Of a stretch of DNA of 64,000 bases, positions 43,810 through 52,075 are shown piece by piece. Position 1 is the stretch's first letter. The number at the start of each line of letters is the position of its first letter. The DNA lies in the NCBI RefSeq assembly GCF_014205835.1, contig NZ_JACHCQ010000003.1:124001-188000 (forward strand), written 5' to 3'. A program made the position numbers and the translations under genes. The notes under the pieces were generated by a model. It was not told where the DNA came from, made no database searches, and worked only from the letters and a program-made list of their open reading frames with translations. This stretch comes from Pedobacter sp. AK013 (lineage in GTDB: Bacteria > Bacteroidota > Bacteroidia > Sphingobacteriales > Sphingobacteriaceae).

Positions 43810-45000
43810 CTATTTCTTAAAATCAGCCGCTTGTGCAAACTGAAGATCGAGTTCTCCGAATTTTGAAAAGGCCTGAAGAATATCTGCAGGAAAACGAGTT
43901 CCGATCAAGGTATAATATTCTTTCCAAAAATGAACATCATAAGCTTTTACATGACTGGACAAATCCTGACTACCTTTGTCATCGCTAAAGCCATTAAAAG
44001 GTTTAATATTGGAATTTGATTTAAATTGAATGCTTAATCCCCCTGTCGGCTGTCTTTGCGCATTCCAGCCTGTGATAATCTCACTCGTAAGCTCAATATA
44101 GTTTAACTGGGGTTTTACTCTTTCAATATTATAAATTTCTTTTGTAAACCAACGTTTTTTTAAGTCGGGCGAAAACAGATTTCTTTCTATTGATTTCAAC
44201 AGGTGCCCTTCACATGTAATATAAATGGTTCCGCCTCCTATTAAAAATCTGGTATTCTTGGGTAGGGTAATGTTTTGATCAAAACTGAAAATAATTTTAT
44301 AACAATTAACCCCATCAATTTTACTCTTCCCAACGAGGTTAAATTGATATACGTTATCAGAGATATTTCGCTTAAACAGCAAAAAAGGTTGTTGTATGGC
44401 AGCTCTTATATTTATACCATATTTCATTTTTCTTAAACCCTGATTTTTAACCTCGAGGTTATCTAGTGTTCTGGCACTCAACAGATCAAGAAACACCTTT
44501 TTGTCTGGTTTATCATCAATGTTATAATTAAATACCCCTTCTGAAAAACGCTTATAAAGGCCATCCAACTTTAAATACTGTCGACATAAAAGCGTACCTG
44601 ATACCGCTGTGGTATCAATCCCATTATTCAAACAATCCTGTAGCAGCTGATTGGTAAAATTTAATGCTTTTACCGAAACCTCATCCAATAACAGATCGCT
44701 TTCTTTTAAGGTAATCTGGTGCAGATTTTTGGTTAGTGGAACAGAAGTTGAAATATAACCTATAGAACTAACATAAAGCGAATCAACAAGTTCACTTTTG
44801 GCTATACTGATAATGAATTTACCATCGGCTTCCGAAACGGCCAGGAGGTTATGATTAGCGTAAATAGAGGCATAAGGGATACCTTTCCCTTTCAAATCGC
44901 TTACAATTGCTGTAATACGTTGCTCCTGCGCCTTAACGTTAATAAAAGAGAAAAGAAAAAATATGATAATGCTGTACTTTCGATTGTGCATTTTACTCAA
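43810..45000 (-). CDS. Secreted CarboxypepD_reg-like domain protein, paralogue 1 of the peptide locus
   Basis: This 396-residue protein has a signal peptide (cleavage after V-K-A-Q) and a carboxypeptidase regulatory-like domain (I-T-A-I-V-S-D-L-K-G-K-G-I-P-Y-A-S-I, then E-A-D-G-K-F-I). A longer C-terminal domain follows, with L-C-R-Q and S-E-G-V-F. It is paralogous to the protein at 41,925-43,016. M4 (base 44,991) is an alternative start. It lies downstream of peptides D and C across a perfect 12-base hairpin, so it may be expressed at a lower level than the peptides. No TonB-dependent barrel is present. Function in peptide recognition, transport or immunity is inference. Confidence 0.78.
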   Translation of the reverse strand: MSKMHNRKYSIIIFFLFSFINVKAQEQRITAIVSDLKGKGIPYASIYANHNLLAVSEADGKFIISIAKSELVDSLYVSSIGYISTSVPLTKNLHQITLKESDLLLDEVSVKALNFTNQLLQDCLNNGIDTTAVSGTLLCRQYLKLDGLYKRFSEGVFNYNIDDKPDKKVFLDLLSARTLDNLEVKNQGLRKMKYGINIRAAIQQPFLLFKRNISDNVYQFNLVGKSKIDGVNCYKIIFSFDQNITLPKNTRFLIGGGTIYITCEGHLLKSIERNLFSPDLKKRWFTKEIYNIERVKPQLNYIELTSEIITGWNAQRQPTGGLSIQFKSNSNIKPFNGFSDDKGSQDLSSHVKAYDVHFWKEYYTLIGTRFPADILQAFSKFGELDLQFAQAADFKK

Positions 45001-45005
45001 TTAAC

Positions 45006-45033
45006 AAAGGATAAGTCTTTAGACTTATCCTTT
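45006..45033 (-). terminator. Perfect 12-base hairpin between peptide C and the next gene
   Basis: AAAGGATAAGTC and GACTTATCCTTT pair perfectly around a four-base loop, 16 bases after the peptide C stop. It may be a partial terminator that separates abundant peptide mRNA from the downstream gene, or an mRNA-stabilising element. Confidence 0.6.
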
Positions 45034-45049
45034 AAACTATATTGATTAA

Positions 45050-45247
45050 TTAATTTTGAGGAAAAATCGGTCCGGAACCTCCTGGCCCCGAAACTGTTCC
45101 ACCTGCAATTCCTTCCAGAATTTCTTCTGCAAGATCAGAAAAAAAGGCTTTAATTTCATCCCATCTTCTTGATAACCAACTACCACCTTCGATAGTTACC
45201 ATTTCATTTTTATTAAGTTCAGTTACTGAATAATCGATTAGTTTCAT
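45050..45247 (-). CDS. Double-glycine leader peptide C (SW-type core)
   Basis: The start at 45,247 (M-K-L-I-D-Y-S-V-T-E-L-N) gives 65 residues; the longer frame adds a non-leader segment. The leader ends M-V-T-I-E-G-G. The core begins S-W-L-S-R-R-W-D-E-I-K-A-F-F, the SW-x-x-R pattern also seen in A and B. It then has an acidic helix and a Gly/Ser/Pro tail ending I-F-P-Q-N. It lies 61 bases downstream of peptide D, the same spacing as between B and A. Confidence 0.82.
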   Translation of the reverse strand: MKLIDYSVTELNKNEMVTIEGGSWLSRRWDEIKAFFSDLAEEILEGIAGGTVSGPGGSGPIFPQN

Positions 45248-45308
45248 AATATAGTGTATTAAGACAATATTTAAGTTTTTAAAAAATTGGTTTTGTTTAA
45301 TTACTGAA

Positions 45309-45458
45309 TTAATCAACCCAAACATCCTTTGAAGCTACCAGCGCAGCTAAAGCAATTATACCGGCGATAATGAGTGGCCAAAAGCCTCCTTTTACATCAG
45401 TCATTTCTCTTGCATCCATTTCTTGAACTCCAAAACTTTCTAATTTTAAGTTTTTCAT
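45309..45458 (-). CDS. Double-glycine leader peptide D (hydrophobic core)
   Basis: This 49-residue precursor begins M-K-N-L-K-L-E-S-F-G-V-Q-E-M-D-A-R-E-M-T and ends its leader at V-K-G-G (22-25). The short core is strongly hydrophobic (F-W-P-L-I-I-A-G-I-I-A-L-A-A-L-V-A-S), so it could insert into membranes. The leader is nearly the same as in the peptide at 51,857-52,039. An ATG directly upstream (45,461) is an alternative start. It is the first gene after a conserved leader hairpin. Confidence 0.75.
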   Translation of the reverse strand: MKNLKLESFGVQEMDAREMTDVKGGFWPLIIAGIIALAALVASKDVWVD

Positions 45459-45492
45459 CATTTAATTGTTTTTGTTTTATCCTACTCTTTAC

Positions 45493-45536
45493 AGGCTTTT
45501 CGGGTTACGCCTTTCTGTTGCAACACCTCTAAATTA
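45493..45536 (-). promoter_or_regulatory. Conserved 5' leader hairpin, copy D
   Basis: Minus strand AGGC pairs with GCCT (45,493-45,512), with loop ending GAAAA and followed by TAAAGAGTAGG. The adjacent GTTGCAACACCTCTAAATTA matches copy B. It lies 34 bases upstream of the peptide D start and just after the HTH gene. Confidence 0.65.
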
Positions 45537-45548
45537 CCTTCGCCCGCT

Positions 45549-45857
45549 CTATAAAAAAAGTAGCGGATAATGATGCTGAAAATAAAATCCGGCATTTATA
45601 TTCATTAGTTCCTGTGGCTTTAAAACCCTAAAATCAGCCCTGATATTTACCTCAAAAGCCTGTGCGTAATAATAGGTCTGCAATTGCCTTGAGTATTCAA
45701 TAGGTGCCCCCATCAGCTTTAGTTCATCTAATACCACATATAATCTTGAAGTGGATATGGATAACCTCCTCGCTAAATTTTCAGGTGTTCCGGTGCGGCT
45801 TTCTCTTATCAGTTTGTGTATGATCTTTATCCGATCGATGTATTCTAATAATTTCAT
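45549..45857 (-). CDS. Small helix-turn-helix regulator of the peptide locus
   Basis: This 102-residue protein has an HTH in its first 55 residues (I-K-I-I-H-K-L-I, then G-T-P-E-N-L-A-R-R-L-S-I-S-T-S-R-L-Y), like the HTH_11/WYL-associated type. The hydrophobic aromatic tail lacks a recognisable ligand domain. It follows the exporter gene by 45 bases on the same strand, so it is probably cotranscribed with hlyD and the ABC gene. It is likely a local transcription factor for the peptide operons. Confidence 0.7.
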   Translation of the reverse strand: MKLLEYIDRIKIIHKLIRESRTGTPENLARRLSISTSRLYVVLDELKLMGAPIEYSRQLQTYYYAQAFEVNIRADFRVLKPQELMNINAGFYFQHHYPLLFL

Positions 45858-45902
45858 AATGAGATGCGATAATTTAAAATGTTATTTTGTATGTAGGATT
45901 AC

Positions 45903-48110
45903 TTATTGAGGTATCATATTCCTGCTCAATGAGGATAAAGGGTTCAATAAATCAAGCTGCTCTTCATCGCCAAATTGCTGTTTCCATAACTTGGCATAGT
46001 GACTGTTTGCAACCATCATTTCGGCATGGCTTCCTTCTTCCACTACCTTTCCTTTATCCAAAACGATTATCTTGTCGGCTTTTCTAATTGTTGGCAAGCG
46101 GTGGGCAATAATGATGATTGTTTTCTTTTGCGTCCTTAACAAATCTATTGTTCGTTGCACATACTGCTCAGAAGCCGAATCTAAAGAGGAAGTAGCCTCA
46201 TCCAAAATTAAAATTTCAGGGTTACGGTACAAGGCCCTTGCTATTGCAATCCTTTGTTTCTGTCCGCCAGATAAAGAGGCTCCATTTTCACCTAAATAAG
46301 TTTGAAATCCCTCTGGCAAAGCTTCAATAAAATCGATAATCCCCAATTGTGTACAAATACCAATAATCTGTTGCATATTTGGCTCATAATCGCCGATGGC
46401 AATATTTTCGATTACATTACCTGCAAAAAGATCAATTTTTTGCGGCACAACACTTAGTAAACTTCTTAACGACGCATTGTTTAAATACTTAAGCGCATGA
46501 TTACCGATATAAATGTTACCCGATTGTATGGGATAAATATTCTGAAGCAAAGACATTAAGGTAGATTTACCAGATCCGCTCTCCCCTACAATAGCCGTAA
46601 AACTTCCAGCCTTGATTTTTAGGTTTAAATCTTCAAATACATTTACACGACTGCCATACCTGAAAGCGACATGTTCAAACCTGATGTCGCCCACTAATTC
46701 TTTCGTAAGGGAAACGCTCGAAGAATTTTGTTCAATCTCCAGATCCATAATTTCGAACAAACGATCAGAGGCGATCATAGCATCCTGGATAGATTTATTT
46801 GCGCCAATTAACGAAGTTGCCGGACCAGTAAAGTAACCAATCAGCGTATAGAAAGAAAATAACTCTCCTGGAGTAATCTCCCCGTCTAAAACATAACCTG
46901 CACCCACCCAAAGCAGAATGATAGTGAGCATACGGGCAATAACCTCAGTGGACGTACTGGAAAAAACCGAGTTTAATCCTGATTTATAGATTGTTCTGAG
47001 CAGGCCGATAAAATGAGTCTCTGTTTTTTCATTGGTAAACCTTTCAAGTCCAAATCTTTTAATTGTGGCTACATTATTTAATCCCTCTACCAATTGCGAT
47101 TCTAATTCAGCCGACTCTTCCATCAATTTGCGCTGCATTTTCTTGTTCAGTTTATTGCTGATGAAATAAATCAGCATATACAATGGAATAACAGCCAGCA
47201 TCATTAAGGCCAGTTTCCAATAGTAAGTGAACATTAAAATAAATGAAAATACAACAATAAAGCCATTTACAACCAGATTAATGGAAACATCATTTATAAA
47301 AGCCCTTATTTTAACGGCATCGTTTACCCTCGAGATAATTTCGCCCACCCGCATGGTATCGAAAAACTGTTGGGGCAATTTTAAGAGGTGTTTGTAGTAG
47401 CCTAATATCAACCGGGCGTCTATCTGCTGGCCCGTGCGGATGGTAAAAATAGTTTTAGCCGTGCCAATAAATAATTGCAGCGCTAAAATGGCCACCATCA
47501 TTAAGCTCATTAAATTAAGCAGATTCCGATTACCTTCTACCAGAACATGATCGGTTATTTTTTGAACAAAAACTGAGGTAGATAGCCCGAGTATAGTATA
47601 TATCAAAGCACCAAATAGTGCTTGTATTACAATACTTTTATGCGGTTTAATCAGGTTCCAAAAGCGACTTTTCGTATCAACCTTTTCATTGCCTTGCTTA
47701 AAATCTTCATCAGGCAACAATAGAACCAATACACCGGTCCATTCTGCTACAAATTCGGCAATGGTTTTACGGTGCATTTTTCCATCTCCCGGATCCATTA
47801 CTTCAATGTATTTATCGGTTACTTTATAAATCACTACATAATGCTGTAATTGCTTCTTTACCACCACATGGGCAATGGCTGGTAGTGGAATTTTAGACAG
47901 ACTATCTAAATTGCCCTTTACGCCTTTTGCCTCAAAACTCAGTTTATTTGCCGCTTCTATCAAACCTAAAACATTGGTCCCTTTTTGGTCGGTACTGGCC
48001 AGTTGACGGATTCGGGCAACGGGCATTTTCAGCTTATAAAATGCAGCTATAGATGCCAAACAAGCAGCACCACAATCGGTAATATCACGTTGTTTTATTA
48101 GTGTAGACAT
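45903..48110 (-). CDS. Peptidase C39 domain ABC exporter for double-glycine peptides
   Basis: This 735-residue protein combines a leader peptidase, membrane domain and ATPase (PCAT type). The C39 domain has Gln7, Cys13 (T-D-C-G-A-A-C-L), His90 and Asp106 (V-M-D-P-G-D-G) as expected for the catalytic site. Membrane helices span about 155-435. The ATPase has Walker A G-E-S-G-S-G-K-S-T (509-517), signature L-S-G-G-Q (613-617) and Walker B I-L-I-L-D-E-A (633-639). It should cut leaders after Gly-Gly and export the cores with the HlyD protein and a TolC channel encoded elsewhere. Confidence 0.96.
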   Translation of the reverse strand: MSTLIKQRDITDCGAACLASIAAFYKLKMPVARIRQLASTDQKGTNVLGLIEAANKLSFEAKGVKGNLDSLSKIPLPAIAHVVVKKQLQHYVVIYKVTDKYIEVMDPGDGKMHRKTIAEFVAEWTGVLVLLLPDEDFKQGNEKVDTKSRFWNLIKPHKSIVIQALFGALIYTILGLSTSVFVQKITDHVLVEGNRNLLNLMSLMMVAILALQLFIGTAKTIFTIRTGQQIDARLILGYYKHLLKLPQQFFDTMRVGEIISRVNDAVKIRAFINDVSINLVVNGFIVVFSFILMFTYYWKLALMMLAVIPLYMLIYFISNKLNKKMQRKLMEESAELESQLVEGLNNVATIKRFGLERFTNEKTETHFIGLLRTIYKSGLNSVFSSTSTEVIARMLTIILLWVGAGYVLDGEITPGELFSFYTLIGYFTGPATSLIGANKSIQDAMIASDRLFEIMDLEIEQNSSSVSLTKELVGDIRFEHVAFRYGSRVNVFEDLNLKIKAGSFTAIVGESGSGKSTLMSLLQNIYPIQSGNIYIGNHALKYLNNASLRSLLSVVPQKIDLFAGNVIENIAIGDYEPNMQQIIGICTQLGIIDFIEALPEGFQTYLGENGASLSGGQKQRIAIARALYRNPEILILDEATSSLDSASEQYVQRTIDLLRTQKKTIIIIAHRLPTIRKADKIIVLDKGKVVEEGSHAEMMVANSHYAKLWKQQFGDEEQLDLLNPLSSLSRNMIPQ

Positions 48111-48188
48111 TAGATGTTAGATATTAGATTTGAGACAGGAGAGGTGAGATTCGAAAACTTTCTGCTTTGGTCTTTCAGCTTTAATATT

Positions 48189-49349
48189 TTAGCTTTTAAC
48201 TCCATTTGGGTTCAACCAATCATCAACTTTATCATAAAGCAATTGATACAAGTTTCGTTCTGCAATAGTAAAGTGTGCATTAAAGGTCATCCCCTTTTTT
48301 ACCAGCCCTTTATAGCCGTTTTTCAATTTTAAATAATCCTGGTCTAATTTACACTTCACTTTAAAATAAGGGCTCTGGTTAATCAATATAATATCGTCTG
48401 AAATGTCGGTTACTACACCAGCAAGCAGTCCCCATTGATTATAATTAAATGCATCTACCTGAAACCTCACAGTCTGTCCGGCCTTAATCAGGCCGATATC
48501 AGCAGGTTTTACATAACAGATAGCTAGCAAAGCACTATCAGGCGATATTTCCCCGATTTTCTGGTTGGCAGCAATAAACGAACCTAGTTGTAAACCCGAT
48601 AAGTTCTGCACGGTACCCGAAATCCTGGCGGTTAAGTGATAAAGTTTTTCCTGCTCGTTAAGCTCTATTTTCTGACTGCTTAAATCCCGGAGTTCTTTCC
48701 TATACTGGCTGGCTTCTGTTTGCCACTGTGTTTTATATTTTTTGGCCACCATTTTAAAATCGGAAAGCGCTTGGTCGTAATTAAATTTATATTGTTCATA
48801 TTCTGCTTCTGTAACTACTTTTTTGCCAAAAAGCACTTCATATCTTTTAAAAATTTTATAGGTCTGCTCGCGTGCATTTATGGCGTTCTGAATCTGCTCT
48901 GCGTATTGCTGCCAGCTTGCGGCATATAAGCCGGTTTGCAATGCAGGTTGCCCTGCATTGCTTAAATCAGCCTGTTTTAAGAGGAGGAGCGCATCATTTA
49001 ACAAATCTCTTAGTTCGCCCGAGCGGTTACGCACCATCACGCTTTGCGTTTGGGGTATGGTGGGGTCTATATTTAAAAGGAGTTGTCCTTTTTTTATTTT
49101 TTTGTTATCGGTTAAGTTGATCAGGGTAATTTTGCCTGCTACCGGAGCCAGCAGCTCGGCACGTTCTATATTGCTTTGTAAAGAACCATTCCCCTTAACA
49201 CTTACTGTGGTGTAAATAAAAGGCAAGGCAGCAAAGGCAACAAGAATGAATAATATGGTGGCAGAATAAATAATTTGTGTCCGTACCTTGGTATGGTGCA
49301 AAAAAATGATGGAGTTATCTTCGAAATCGGCATCTTCTGTAAATGGCAT
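48189..49349 (-). CDS. HlyD-family adaptor for the C39 exporter
   Basis: The 386-residue membrane fusion protein has one membrane helix (about 26-48) after a short cytoplasmic tail. A lipoyl half follows (A-P-V-A-G-K-I-T-L-I-N-L-T-D), then a coiled-coil hairpin (about 130-235), the second lipoyl half and a beta-barrel segment (G-L-I-K-A-G-Q-T-V-R-F-Q-V-D). It would bridge the exporter to TolC. It is first in the hlyD-ABC-HTH operon, and one regulatory box lies upstream. Confidence 0.93.
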   Translation of the reverse strand: MPFTEDADFEDNSIIFLHHTKVRTQIIYSATILFILVAFAALPFIYTTVSVKGNGSLQSNIERAELLAPVAGKITLINLTDNKKIKKGQLLLNIDPTIPQTQSVMVRNRSGELRDLLNDALLLLKQADLSNAGQPALQTGLYAASWQQYAEQIQNAINAREQTYKIFKRYEVLFGKKVVTEAEYEQYKFNYDQALSDFKMVAKKYKTQWQTEASQYRKELRDLSSQKIELNEQEKLYHLTARISGTVQNLSGLQLGSFIAANQKIGEISPDSALLAICYVKPADIGLIKAGQTVRFQVDAFNYNQWGLLAGVVTDISDDIILINQSPYFKVKCKLDQDYLKLKNGYKGLVKKGMTFNAHFTIAERNLYQLLYDKVDDWLNPNGVKS

Positions 49350-49401
49350 ATCATCAATAGGCTTGGTTAAGGGCCAAGTTTCACATTTTCAATCAATGCC
49401 A

Positions 49402-49445
49402 CAAAAAAGATACACGAAATGGGTTATTGTAGGGATGAAAGACAA
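49402..49445 (-). promoter_or_regulatory. Conserved regulatory box upstream of hlyD (copy S5)
   Basis: The plus strand reads AAAAAAGATACACGAAATGG then GTTATTGTAGGGATGAAAGA. It matches the other boxes of the locus and lies about 55 bases before the HlyD start. Confidence 0.65.
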
Positions 49446-49505
49446 AATATTAAACGCAAGTAGTTCTTTCAAACCTATCAATACGATTCTAAAATGATAA
49501 GGCAA

Positions 49506-49967
49506 CTATACAATAAATAGATAGCCGAATAGATTATAAAGCGAGTGAAAAAGAATGGTTAAAATCAGATAAAAGTTAGTTTTTTCTTTCGCTTTCAGGA
49601 AAAAAAAATTCAAGAATAATCCTCCTATGAACGTCATCGCTACATATATATAATTATAAAAATGCATCGAAGAGAAGATTATTACGGGAATAATTAGTAG
49701 GACGTAAAAATTATTAAACTTAAATAATTTTAAAATTTTATTGGGGAAATACTGAAAAATAAAAGTTTCAATTATTGGTACTAAAATCATAATAAATATA
49801 AATTTTGTACCACCAGTTAAGTTTTCTAATCCGTTCTTTTGAGTAGAATTTAACGGGAATAATTTATCTAAATAGTTAAAGATAATTCCGTTGACAATGG
49901 AGAAAATATAACAAATTAAAAAAAGTAAATAAATGTTCTCGCTTACTTTTTTAAAATCAAGTCTCAT
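49506..49967 (-). CDS. Small CPBP-like membrane protein with altered motif 1
   Basis: This 153-residue protein has about four membrane helices. It keeps CPBP motifs 2 (S-S-M-H) and 3 (H-S-L-Y-N). Motif 1, normally E-E-x-x-x-R, reads E-T-F-I-F-Q, so it is probably not an ordinary protease. CPBP proteins serve as bacteriocin immunity proteins or peptide processing enzymes in several systems. Its start lies behind a box and a leader hairpin (50,017-50,120). It probably acts as immunity or accessory factor; this is inference. Confidence 0.75.
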   Translation of the reverse strand: MRLDFKKVSENIYLLFLICYIFSIVNGIIFNYLDKLFPLNSTQKNGLENLTGGTKFIFIMILVPIIETFIFQYFPNKILKLFKFNNFYVLLIIPVIIFSSMHFYNYIYVAMTFIGGLFLNFFFLKAKEKTNFYLILTILFHSLYNLFGYLFIV

Positions 49968-50016
49968 TCTTTTTTTGCATCAAAGTTTAATTTAAATTTT
50001 GTTTCTTACTCATTTA

Positions 50017-50120
50017 AGACTTTTCAGGTTCCGCCTATGCTGGCCTAACGAGAAATAATAATCCTATTTATTTTTACCAACCTAAAAAAATACCAAGAGG
50101 AACATTGTAAGGATGAAAGA
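50017..50120 (-). promoter_or_regulatory. Leader hairpin and regulatory box upstream of the small CPBP gene (copy S4)
   Basis: On the minus strand AGGC pairs with GTCT by a G-U wobble (50,017-50,036), followed by AAATGAGTAAG. The box (plus strand AAAAAAATACCAAGAGG, then AACATTGTAAGGATGAAAGA) is at 50,083-50,120. Confidence 0.65.
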
Positions 50121-50162
50121 AAATGCTGTTCAATTCCTCTAAAGACTTTAAACGGACTGCAT

Positions 50163-51032
50163 TTATTTCGAATTAACTTCTTTAAAAACAGTTCTATATT
50201 TATTCCAATACAAATAAATCAATATTGCTGCTACTAACTGTACTATAATAGAAAGAATAGAGCCTTCAAAGCCAAATGCGCCACCATTCCATATATTATT
50301 ATCAATTCTGGACTGATTAATTAATGAATAGCTGTTATTTCCGCTAACATTAAAACCAAAAATCGTTCCCTGAAAAAAATTCCAGCTGAAATGGAATGCT
50401 ATCGGAAAAATTAAATTTTTAGTATAAATATAAGTAAGTCCAAGAAAAATACCAGAGATGAAAAGCTCTACTGCCGGAAACCATCCGTAATTGTTATTTG
50501 CAGCATGCATTAAACTAAATATTGCTGCAGATATACCCAGTGCCCAATATTTATTCATCGAAATCATCAGATTGTTTAACACATAACCTCTAATCAGTAT
50601 TTCCTCAGTAAACGCTACAAAAACAAAAAATAAAACACTGCCAATTATATTGAAAAAGTCAAAGTTAAAGCCAACCAAATATATTTGCTTAAAAACAAAA
50701 AGTACTGAAAAAGAAAACATTATAATTAACAAACCCGTGATCAGTCCTAGATAAATGTCATTTTTACAGATATTTTCAAATCCTAAACTTTTAAATGTTT
50801 TCTGATCAATATATTTTCTAAAGAACCATATTACAACGCAAGTTCCAACGAGATTAGCAAAACCTAATATAACTTTTTGCCAAATGGTCATTTCATCTAA
50901 GCTATTTTTCTCAACATTAAACCCTAAAATAAAATTTGCCAAAAGCTGAAAAGCCCCCACAATTAATATGTAGGGAATTATTATCTGAATAACTCTGACC
51001 CAAGCCCTCTCTTTTATCCTCTTATTCTGCAT
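50163..51032 (-). CDS. CPBP family intramembrane metalloprotease
   Basis: The 289-residue membrane protein has six to seven helices and intact CPBP motifs: T-E-E-I-L-I-R-G-Y (motif 1), S-L-M-H-A-A (motif 2) and H-F-S-W-N (motif 3). Homologues of this superfamily process peptides or give immunity to bacteriocins. It has its own box and leader (51,109-51,213), so it is coexpressed with the peptide genes. Membership is solid; whether it cuts leaders, cores or other substrates is unknown. Confidence 0.9.
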   Translation of the reverse strand: MQNKRIKERAWVRVIQIIIPYILIVGAFQLLANFILGFNVEKNSLDEMTIWQKVILGFANLVGTCVVIWFFRKYIDQKTFKSLGFENICKNDIYLGLITGLLIIMFSFSVLFVFKQIYLVGFNFDFFNIIGSVLFFVFVAFTEEILIRGYVLNNLMISMNKYWALGISAAIFSLMHAANNNYGWFPAVELFISGIFLGLTYIYTKNLIFPIAFHFSWNFFQGTIFGFNVSGNNSYSLINQSRIDNNIWNGGAFGFEGSILSIIVQLVAAILIYLYWNKYRTVFKEVNSK

Positions 51033-51108
51033 TCTTGTTTCCCGAATAAATTATTTTTAAATACGCTAACCTTATGGCCAATTTAAATTTTTGTTTCTTA
51101 CTCATTTA

Positions 51109-51213
51109 AGGCTTTTCAGATTTCGCCTATGTTGGCCTAACATGAATCAAGTATCTAATTTTAAAATTCAACACTAAAAAAGATACACCAAAGGGCATTT
51201 TGTGAGGACGAAA
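51109..51213 (-). promoter_or_regulatory. Leader hairpin and regulatory box upstream of the CPBP protease (copy S1)
   Basis: Minus strand AGGC pairs with GCCT (51,109-51,128); downstream is TAAATGAGTAAG. The box (plus strand AAAAAAGATACACCAAAGGG, then CATTTTGTGAGGACGAAA) is at 51,176-51,213. The DNA beyond, 51,214-51,434, has no gene; 51,241-51,330 resembles 52,205-52,320, so a larger unit was duplicated. Confidence 0.7.
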
Positions 51214-51434
51214 AAAGTGAAATATTTACACGATTAGCTAAACATTAGAAGAAAGTTTTTAATCGAAGAACAAAAACTTATGCTAAGAAGGTTAATAGTT
51301 AAAGAAGTGGAGGAATTTACAACAAAAACCTAATATATATATAAGCGAAACATACTTAGTACGTTACGAAATATATTCAACAATAGGACAGAAAAATAGT
51401 AAATTAAAGAAATAGAAAATCAATATCGAAATGG

Positions 51435-51470
51435 TAAAGCGATGAATTTCTTTTGAAATTCATCGCTTTA
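51435..51470. terminator. Perfect 16-base hairpin
   Basis: TAAAGCGATGAATTTC and GAAATTCATCGCTTTA pair perfectly around TTTT. It lies 18 bases past the end of the small membrane gene on the minus strand and may end that operon. There is no T run on the minus strand, so it is not a standard terminator. Confidence 0.5.
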
Positions 51471-51488
51471 CTGATTCAGGGATAGAAT

Positions 51489-51623
51489 CTATCTGACAAT
51501 ATTAATCAAATCAACAAAAGCTTCTTTGGCACCATTTAGAAAATTATGCCTAAAAACAATTAGATATGCGAAAATAAATACAGCACTAATTAGATTGATG
51601 TAAAATAATTTATCCTTTTTCAT
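51489..51623 (-). CDS. Small membrane protein (44 residues), candidate immunity protein
   Basis: It reads M-K-K-D-K-L-F-Y-I-N-L, then a helix I-S-A-V-F-I-F-A-Y-L-I-V-F, then H-N-F-L-N-G and an amphipathic end F-V-D-L-I-N-I-V-R. The F-L-N-G segment after one membrane span is shared with the protein at 52,424-52,564. It is last in the unit peptide 52,039 - peptide 51,846 - this gene, the usual place for a bacteriocin immunity gene. The immunity role is inference. Confidence 0.6.
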   Translation of the reverse strand: MKKDKLFYINLISAVFIFAYLIVFRHNFLNGAKEAFVDLINIVR

Positions 51624-51645
51624 TTTATAAAAATAATATAAAAAA

Positions 51646-51846
51646 TCAATTAAACATTCTTTCAGCCCATTTATATGTTAAATAACCTGCAGGAATTATT
51701 CCACCAACCAGCATTACTTCGGCAATTGCAGCACCATATCCCACTGAATATGCGGCATCCCCAGGACCAACTTTTCCACCTTCAATTTTTATTAACTCTT
51801 CTTTAGTTAAATCATTTAGGTTGTTATTTTTATTTATTGTTTTCAT
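51646..51846 (-). CDS. Double-glycine leader peptide E (GxxxG-rich core)
   Basis: This 66-residue precursor has L-N-D-L-T-K-E-E-L-I-K-I-E-G-G as leader. The core K-V-G-P-G-D-A-A-Y-S-V-G-Y-G-A-A-I continues with V-G-G-I-I-P-A-G-Y and a basic end K-W-A-E-R-M-F-N. Small-residue motifs in a hydrophobic core are like class IIb two-peptide bacteriocins. It starts 10 bases after peptide F, which could be its partner. No cysteine or lanthipeptide residues dominate. Confidence 0.8.
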   Translation of the reverse strand: MKTINKNNNLNDLTKEELIKIEGGKVGPGDAAYSVGYGAAIAEVMLVGGIIPAGYLTYKWAERMFN

Positions 51847-51856
51847 AAGTTTATTA

Positions 51857-52039
51857 TTAAAAGTGTGTTAGATCGTAAATTGCATCAGCAAATCCCTGTT
51901 TTACTTTCTCTCTATTATCAAATAAATATATCCCAACGCCAACTAACCAAAAAGGCGGCGCTGCCCCACCTATGGTTTCTTGAATTTCTTTAGCGTCCAA
52001 TTCCTGAACGCCAAAAGCTTCTAATTTTAAATTTTTCAT
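51857..52039 (-). CDS. Double-glycine leader peptide F
   Basis: This 60-residue precursor begins M-K-N-L-K-L-E-A-F-G-V-Q-E-L-D-A-K-E-I and ends its leader with T-I-G-G. The core starts A-A-P-P-F-W-L-V-G-V-G-I-Y-L-F-D, then a charged helix R-E-K-V-K-Q-G-F-A-D-A-I. The leader is almost the same as that of peptide D. It is directly behind a leader hairpin and box (52,076-52,181) and just ahead of peptide E, so E and F are probably made in equal amounts. Confidence 0.8.
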   Translation of the reverse strand: MKNLKLEAFGVQELDAKEIQETIGGAAPPFWLVGVGIYLFDNREKVKQGFADAIYDLTHF

Positions 52040-52075
52040 TTCGTTTAATTTAAATTTTTAGTTCTTACTCATTTG

